Part shown: positions 57,957-64,000 of the stretch, piece by piece
Layout: each line of letters starts with the position of its first letter
Position numbering within the stretch: position 1 is the first letter of the stretch
NCBI RefSeq assembly: GCF_032452875.1
Contig: NC_083876.1
Location: 1,798,001-1,862,000, forward strand
DNA length: 64,000 nt
Source of the DNA: Bos javanicus
Taxonomy: Eukaryota > Chordata > Mammalia > Artiodactyla > Bovidae
Direction: 5' to 3'
Program-made: the position numbers and the translations under genes
The notes under the pieces: model-generated
The model's input: only the letters and a program-made list of their open reading frames with translations
Told to the model about the DNA's origin: nothing
Database searches by the model: none

Positions 57957-58165
57957 TGGGCTCCTCTGATGGCTCAGACTGTAAAGAATTTGACTGCAAT
58001 GCAGGAGACCCGGCTGTTATACCTGGGTCAGGAAGATTCCCTGGAGAAAGGAATGGTAACCTATCCCAGTATTCTTGCCTCCAGAATTCCATGGACAGAG
58101 AAGCATGGATGGCTATAGTCCATGGAGTCACAAACAGATGGACATGACTGAACTACTAACACTAT
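57957..58165 (+). mobile_element. Bov-tA SINE
   Basis: Full length: head 'tgggctcctctgatggctca', box-B-like region, body, and 3' end 'gacatgactgaactactaac'. The short direct repeat atcattca (57,948-57,955 and 58,173-58,180) is a plausible TSD. Confidence 0.92.
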
Positions 58166-58180
58166 GACACTCATCATTCA

Positions 58181-58638
58181 TTACTTATTTATTTTGGAAA
58201 GATTTGCCAATATTATAGTCATTTAAAGAAACTGGCAATTTTTTACATAAATGAAGTTTTCACTTTATAGAAAAAAATAGTCTCATTGGTTCAATTAATT
58301 TGGATCTGCATGTTTTTTTTTTTTTTCCAAAATTTAAAATCAAATGTCATTTGTGAATGCACAGATTTGGATTTTATTTATTTGAACTCATGTACCTCTG
58401 AACATGACTTGAAGGACCTATGAGAAATATTTGCTACTAAAATTAATAGAGTTAATAAAAACTAGCTAACAAAACACTGCTTAAATAAACTTACAAAACA
58501 CTATTTTCAAATAAAGATTTATACATTTAAAGACTTTGGAGATTAAATATTCAGCTCTCTACATAGTAGTTATTAGACCTTGAATTTCAGAGAATAAAAT
58601 AGTTTCTGTTTCATATTCTGTAAGTGAGGATTTAAAAT
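58181..58638. other. AT-rich spacer, nothing recognised
   Basis: A T run at about 58,313-58,326. No gene recognised. Confidence 0.5.
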
Positions 58639-60965
58639 GCACTGGTCATAGCAAACACCCTCTTCCAACAACACAAGAGAAGACTCTACACATGGACATC
58701 ACTAGATTGTCAACACCAAAATCAGATTGACTATATTCTTTGAAGCCAAAGATAGAGAAGCTCTATACAGTCAGCACAAACAAGACTGGGAACTCACAGT
58801 GGTTCAGATCATGAACTCTTTATTGCCAAATTCAGACTGAAATTGAAGAAAGTGGGAAAAACCACTAGACCATTCAGGTATGACCTAAATCAAATCCCTT
58901 ATGACTATACAGTGGAAGTGAGAAATAGATTTAAGGGACTATATCTGATAGACAGAGTGCCTGATGAACTAAGGACTGAGGTTCATGACATTGTACAGGA
59001 GACAGGGATCAAGACAATCCCCAAGAAAAAGAAATGCAAAGAAGCAAAATGGCTGTCTGAGGAGGCCTTACAGAGAGCTGTGAAAAGAAGAGTAGTGAAA
59101 AGCAAAGGAGAAAAGGAAAGATATACCCATTTGAATGCAGAGTTCCAAAGAATAGCAAGGAGAGATAAGAAAGCCTCCCTCAGGGATCAATGCAAAGAAA
59201 TAGAGGAAAACAACAGAATGAGAAAGACTAGAGATCTCTTCTAGAAAATTAGAGATACCAAGGGAACATTTCATGCAAAGATGGGCTCAATAAAGGACAG
59301 AAATGGTATGGACCTAACACAAGCAGAAGATATTAAGAAAAAGTGGCAAGAATACACAGAAGAAATGTAGAAAAAAATCTTCACGACCAGATAATCACCT
59401 TGGTGTGATCACTCACACTCATATAGAGCCAGACATCCTGGAATGTGAAGTCAATTAGGCCTTAGGAAGCATCACTATGAACAAAGCTAGTGGAGGTGAT
59501 GGAATTCCAGTTGAGCTATTTCAAATCCTAAAAAAGTGGATGTTGTGAAAACCCTGCACTCAATATGCCAGCTAATTTGGAAAACTCAGTAGTGGCCACA
59601 GGACTGGAAAAGGTCAGTTTTCATTCCAATACCAACGAAATGCAATGCCAAAGATTGCTCAAACTACCGCACAATTGCACTCATCTCACAGGCTAGTAAA
59701 GTAATGCTCAAAATTCTCCAAGCCAGGCTTCAGCAATACGTGAACCGTGAACTTCCAGATGTTCAAGCTGGATTTAGAAAAGCCAGAGGAACCAGAGATC
59801 AAATTGCCAACATCCCCTGAATCATCGAAAAAGTAAGAGAGTTCCAGAAAAACATCTATTTCTACTTTATTGACTATGCAAAGCTTTTGACTGGATCATA
59901 ATAAACTGTGGAAAATTCTGAAAGAGATGGGGATAACAGACCACCTGACATGCCTCTTGAGAAACCTGTTTGCAGGTCAAGAAGCAACAGTTAGAACTGG
60001 ATATGGAGCAACAGACTGGTTCCAAATAGGAAAAGGAGTACATCAGGCTGTATATTGTGAACCTGCTTATTTAACTTCTATGCAGTGTACATCATGAGAA
60101 ACGCTGGGCTGGAGGAAGCACAAGCTGGGATTATTATTGCTGAGAGAAGTATCAATAATCTCAGATATGCAGATGACACCACCCTTATGGCGTCATAAAA
60201 AAGTGAAGAAGGACTAAAGAGACTCTTGATGAAAGTTGAAGAAGAGAGTGAAAAAGTTGGCTTAAAGCTCAACATTCAGAAAACGAAGATCATGGCATCT
60301 GGTCCCATCACTTCATGGGAAATAGATGGGGAAACAGTGGAAACAGTGTCAGACTTTATTTTTGGGGCTCCAAAATCACTGCAGATGGTGATTGCAGCCA
60401 TGAAATTAAAAGACGCTTACTCCTTGGAAGGAAAGTTATGAGCAACCTAGACAGTATATTAAAAACCAGAGACATTACTTTGTCAACAAAGTAATAGTTG
60501 TCTATTACGTCTAGTCAAAGCTATTGTTTTTACAGTAGTCTTGTATGATGTGAGAGTTGGACTATAAAGAAAGCTGAGCACTGAAGAATTGATGCTTTTG
60601 AACTGTGGTGTCAGAGAAGACTCTTGAGAGTCCCTTGGACTGCAAGGAGATACAACCAGTCTATTCTGAAGGAGATCAGCCCTGGGATTTCTTTGGAAGG
60701 AATGATGCTAAAGCTGAATCTCCAGTACTTTGGCCACCTCATTCGAAGAGCTGACTCATTGGAAAAGACTCTGATGCTGGGAGGGATTGGGGGCAGGAGG
60801 AGAAGGGGACAATAGAGGACGAGATGGCTTGATGGCATCACTGACTCGATGGATGTGAGTCTGAGTGAACTCCGGGTGTTGGTGATGGATAGGGAGGCCT
60901 GGTGTGCTGTGATTCATGGGGTCGCAAAGAGTCAGACACGACTGAGCAACTGAACTGAACTGAAC
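58639..60965 (+). mobile_element. BovB, 5'-truncated in the endonuclease
   Basis: From the late endonuclease ('catagcaaacaccctcttcc', then the SDHEL block near 58,807) through the linker (open frame 58,843-59,244), RT with YADD retained at about 60,165-60,176, C-terminal region and 3' tail. Frameshifts and stops (59,241; around 59,370, 59,540, 59,890, 60,040, 60,200) disable it. A 16-base palindromic insertion sits near 60,493. The tail runs directly into an L1 tail at 60,966. Confidence 0.94.
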
Positions 60966-61008
60966 ACAATATTGTAAAGCAATTATCCTCCAATTAAAAA
61001 TAAATTTG
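60966..61008 (+). mobile_element. L1 3' terminal fragment abutting BovB
   Basis: 'acaatattgtaaagcaatta' and 'tcctccaattaaaaataaat' are the last 40 or so bases of older ruminant L1, same strand as the BovB and joined directly to its tgaac tail. An A-rich run follows. Either an independent ultra-short insertion or part of a BovB/L1 chimera. Confidence 0.8.
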
Positions 61009-61019
61009 TTAAAAAAATT

Positions 61020-61919
61020 GTGTCACTTATTAAAATAGCTACTAGCATCACCAGCAGCTCTGGCGCAGGGATAGAAGGTGGGTGGGAGGCTGTTCTGGGG
61101 AAGCAGAAGCTGTGCCAGAAATGCTGAGAACACAGAATGTGAGGCGAGGACCATCCCAGCTGCATCCTGCCTTGTAAACTTCACAGGGCATCCCTCACTG
61201 GCTGACCTCAGCTCTGGCACATGGTACACACCATTCACAGCAGTCACCTTCTTAATTCATGATCATTATACCACAAGTTGTTACACATTTAATTTCAGAA
61301 GCTGCAGATCATTTTCCAGACTAACACAATCAAAATAAAGTTTATGTCCACTGACAAAGTATAGGGCACTGCTAAGCTACTACCCTTCAGAGGCAGGAAG
61401 AGCAGCCTTCTTTTATTTATTAGGGATGCCACCATACTACTCCCCCAATACAGCTGTAAATGGTATTCCTGTGGTCATCCTTTCTAAGCTGATTCTCCCC
61501 TCTGCTCCCTACTATCACAAGACCAGGAATCTCAGTGGAAGAAGCATAAACTGACTCATTAGTGGATGATGCCAATAGTACTGTTACAACCATATTTAAC
61601 ATAATTTAACCAATACTATAAAAGAAATAGTTCTATGGTATGCTTCTCAACTGAGTTGATTTTTGAAAGTGTCACATTTAATTTTCTCACTGTGTTTGGG
61701 TGATGGAAGTTAAAGAGTCTTGTGGGCAAGGAAACACGGTGCATACACAGCATGTGGGACAGAGTACCTTCATCTCCATTATACAGGCTGTCCATTCCTA
61801 GGCAGACTTCTGACCACCGACACATTTGTGCTTCCTTCTCACTTGGTTTCATGGTTAAAGTCCTGAAAAGTGAAACTGTTCAGAATGTAGCTACCTCTTT
61901 TACAAAATTTCCAATTTCC
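61020..61919. other. Unassigned block, less AT-rich than its surroundings
   Basis: About 0.9 kb without a recognised repeat. On minus there are several adjacent open pieces in different frames (61,616-61,852; 61,420-61,602; 61,023-61,247), the second reading for example LLASSTNESVYASSTEIPGL, and possible polyadenylation words. It could be a decayed retrocopy of a gene I do not recognise, or conserved noncoding DNA. Confidence 0.3.
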
Positions 61920-61930
61920 AAACACAACAT

Positions 61931-62204
61931 GCTGCTGCTGCTAAGTCGCTTCAGTCGTGTCCAACTCTGTGCGGTCCCATAGACAGCAGCCTATGAGGCT
62001 CCCCCGTCCCTGGGATTCTCCAGGCAAGAACACTGGAGTGGGTTGCCATTTCCTTCTCCAATGCATGAAAGTGAAAAGTGAAAGTGAAGCAGCTCAGTCG
62101 TGCCTGACTGTTAGCAACACCATGAACTGCAGCCTACCAGGTTCCTTCATCCATGGGATTTTCCAGGCAAGAGTACTGGAGTGGGTTGCCATTGCCTTCT
62201 CCAA
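61931..62204 (-). mobile_element. Bov-A2 SINE, antisense, with TSD
   Basis: A full-length dimer with the aaagtgaaaagtgaaag linker and a short (CTG)n tail at the left. A perfect 11-bp TSD aaacacaacat lies at 61,920-61,930 and 62,205-62,215. Confidence 0.96.
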
Positions 62205-62215
62205 AAACACAACAT

Positions 62216-62734
62216 ATGCATTATAAATTCTTCATGCCCCCCTATGGCATGATGAATCTTTATTTTAATACTTCTCTATTCCTATTAATAATTACCAATA
62301 TGAGCCAAGCAAGCAACTTCAAAACTCTTCAAGTGTTTAATAGAAAAAGCTTTTAACAGTAGTCACCTTTTTCCTAGATTAGTAGGCAATTAAAATTTTA
62401 TTTTGAATGTAGAACATATAACAGCGTATAACTTTAAAATATGTTTATGCAGTAACTTCTTCATAAGTCTGCTAGATTTTGTCTGATTTTTAGATGATTA
62501 CAAAATAAAAAGTTGGAGAATACTCTTTTGAAATGTTAGAGGAGTACCCAGTCATTGATTGCAGAGTAAGGAGCTGGTGAATCCTGGGGATTTAGAAGTT
62601 GTTGCTTCCCATCAGATTACTTCATTTATTCTACATGAGTATGAAATGAATCCAAAAATAATCTGGAAATTTAAAGCATTAACAGGAATTTGACCATCTA
62701 CCCATTTATTATTAATATAATAGATGATTTTAGT
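62216..62734. other. AT-rich spacer, nothing recognised
   Basis: No gene or repeat family recognised. Confidence 0.5.
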
Positions 62735-62815
62735 TATCATTTCATTTTACTAATACTGAGGCAGGGGATAGATGAGCCCAGGGCTGAACAGCTAGAATCT
62801 GTCACCTGTGGGCAG
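62735..62815 (-). mobile_element. Possible MIR, antisense
   Basis: 'cattttactaatactgaggc' and 'ggctgaacagctagaatctg' follow the antisense MIR order (threshold blocks 'aaactgaggc' and 'cacacagctagtaag'). Diverged. Confidence 0.4.
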
Positions 62816-63292
62816 ATACTCCAAGATATTGGTGGGAGCAAGGGAGGAGCTAAGTCTTACTTAGATAGAGGGTGAAGAGGCCACATATTTTTCATTCTTG
62901 AGGTCAAGGAGACTTCCCAAACTACACATGTGCAGAAAGGTTTCTCAGAGGTCAGAGAAGGGAAGGGGAGGCAGGCCATAATATGTACTTCTTCCCTGAA
63001 ATCTCTGCACTGTGATCCATCTTTTTCTAAAACATTTGTCAGCAAACAGGGAATAGGAACTCAGAGCCAGAGGAAGCAGGATGATTGGCCAGAGGTAAGT
63101 TCAGAAGATCTTCCCCATGTAAGTGATTTGCACTACCCCAAAGGCATGACTCTTTGAGCCTGCCTGAGTGTGTCTATCCACATGTACCTTTTTCCTTCTA
63201 ATAAACATTTTACTTGTTTTACTACTTTCCATCTCTTTGTTGAAATTCCTTTCTCCAAAGCAGACAATCTGGGGCCTTGGCACTGGTCACGG
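62816..63292 (+). mobile_element. LTR-like 3' part (unnamed)
   Basis: The part from about 63,100 has an LTR-like shape: 'ccttctaataaacattttac' (polyadenylation signal), then a T-rich stretch ending in 'ctttctccaaagcagaca'. The rest upstream is unassigned. No TSD. An old MaLR/ERV LTR or an unrelated 3' UTR are both possible. Confidence 0.35.
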
Positions 63293-63364
63293 GCCCTCAT
63301 GGTCTAGTGGTTAAGTTTCAGCGATCTCACCCCTGAAGCCTGACTTCAATCTCTAGATGGGGAA
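63293..63364 (+). pseudogene. tRNA-Glu (CTC) pseudogene
   Basis: Seventy-two bases that align without gaps to tRNA-Glu: the D arm/A box 'tggtctagtggttaag', an anticodon loop tctcacc giving CTC, and a T arm 'gacttcaatctc' in place of ggttcgattcc. The acceptor stem pairs only in part and box B is damaged, so it should be inactive. It is closer to a real tRNA than the heads of Bov-tA or CHR SINEs and has no SINE body. Confidence 0.6.
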
Positions 63365-64000
63365 TTGAGATCCAGTTTCTAACCTCCATAGACAAAGACC
63401 ATCTGAGATCAATACCTTACATACACTGATGGGTTTGGTTCCTCTATTTATACTCTCTATTCAAAGTATGCAATATAATGCAGTGATAACTACCCACTTT
63501 ACACACAGAGTATCTCTAATATTCACAAGCTTATAGCAGATTGTTTACATCTGAGACTTATTTGTGAAAAATGTTGCTTTAACAATTTTAGAAACAAAAA
63601 TCAAAATCAGGTGACATTTACTCACCCATAGGCAGTTATAGGGCAAATATGCATACTCATCCAGCAATCACCATAGCAACAACCCCTTAATTGTTTTAAA
63701 TAGCAAAAGATGCCTTTGTGGAAACCAGTTCCTGTATCCACAGTTAACTCTATGTCAACAAAACATTAATGGATTTTTAGTTTTTTAACAGGAGGTTCTT
63801 TAAATAAAAGAAAATCACCTTTGAAATTATTCATTCAAACTTTCAGAAAAAATAAAACATATCAAAGCAAAAGTATTCTCCAGCTTCCAAGGAATGATTG
63901 GCAAACAAGAATCTCTTTTCATATTACTGGTTTCTGTGCTTGTATTGTCTGTAGAGATAAGACCTTAAGGCAATACTTGTGTCACTTGTTTTCATTGCTT
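63365..64000. other. AT-rich spacer to the window end
   Basis: No gene or repeat family recognised. Confidence 0.5.

Noticed and set aside
1..64000. CRISPR arrays, operons, prokaryotic or phage genes
   Set aside because: All repeats are ruminant retrotransposons; no regularly spaced direct-repeat array and no prokaryotic gene organisation.

Overview
This is mammalian nuclear DNA from a ruminant, most likely a bovid (cattle, sheep, goat or a relative). The diagnosis rests on the repeats: tRNA-Glu-derived Bov-tA SINEs, dimeric Bov-A2 SINEs with (AGC)n-type tails, many copies of the RTE-type LINE BovB ending in the tandem tgaac tail, and 5'-truncated young ruminant L1 copies with the 3' end 'caatattgtaaag...cctccaattaaa'. 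The sequence is AT-rich. I recognise no functional protein-coding gene, no spliced gene model and no active RNA gene, so it reads as a gene desert or the inside of a very long intron. The long open frames are almost all retrotransposon remnants.

Layout. 1-12 kb: SINEs on both strands, an old antisense L1 5' region (5.9-7.4 kb) split by a young L1 tail, an unidentified minus-strand open frame (8.0-8.3 kb), a probable MIR. 12-17 kb: a BovB complex in which the middle part is inverted, then two LTR 3' parts on plus and one related LTR on minus. 17.4-20 kb: a decayed L1. 20-26.7 kb: BovB 3' ends, a clean Bov-A with target-site duplications (TSDs), and a solo class II (ERVK-like) LTR of about 1.29 kb with a perfect 6-bp TSD. 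27.7-32.9 kb: an old, long L1 with internal deletions and a nested young L1. 35.2-39 kb: a nearly full-length minus-strand BovB including its CpG-rich 5' region. 39-46 kb: mostly unassigned AT-rich DNA, a tRNA-SINE/BovB chimera and an L1 tail. 46-52.4 kb: a solo LTR, a young BovB 3' end on plus, and a 2.2-kb BovB on minus carrying a nested twin-primed L1. 52.5 kb: a short exon-like relic of a SERF2-type (4F5 family) gene. 53-64 kb: a Bov-tA dimer, more SINEs, a 2.3-kb BovB on plus, a Bov-A2, an LTR-like 3' end and a tRNA-Glu pseudogene.

The elements interact as parasites and hosts. BovB supplies the reverse transcriptase that mobilises Bov-tA and Bov-A SINEs, which share its 3' end; L1 copies nest in BovB and in older L1. 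From my coordinates BovB alone covers roughly 13 kb, about a fifth of the window. No new gene system was found. The most interesting material is mechanistic: insertion scars (5' inversions, a chimera, a shared-TSD dimer, 29-bp and 58-bp micro-insertions), perfect short-loop inverted repeats, and the SERF2-like fragment. Family names come from recognising sequence, not from a database search; edges without TSDs are good to about 10-30 bases.
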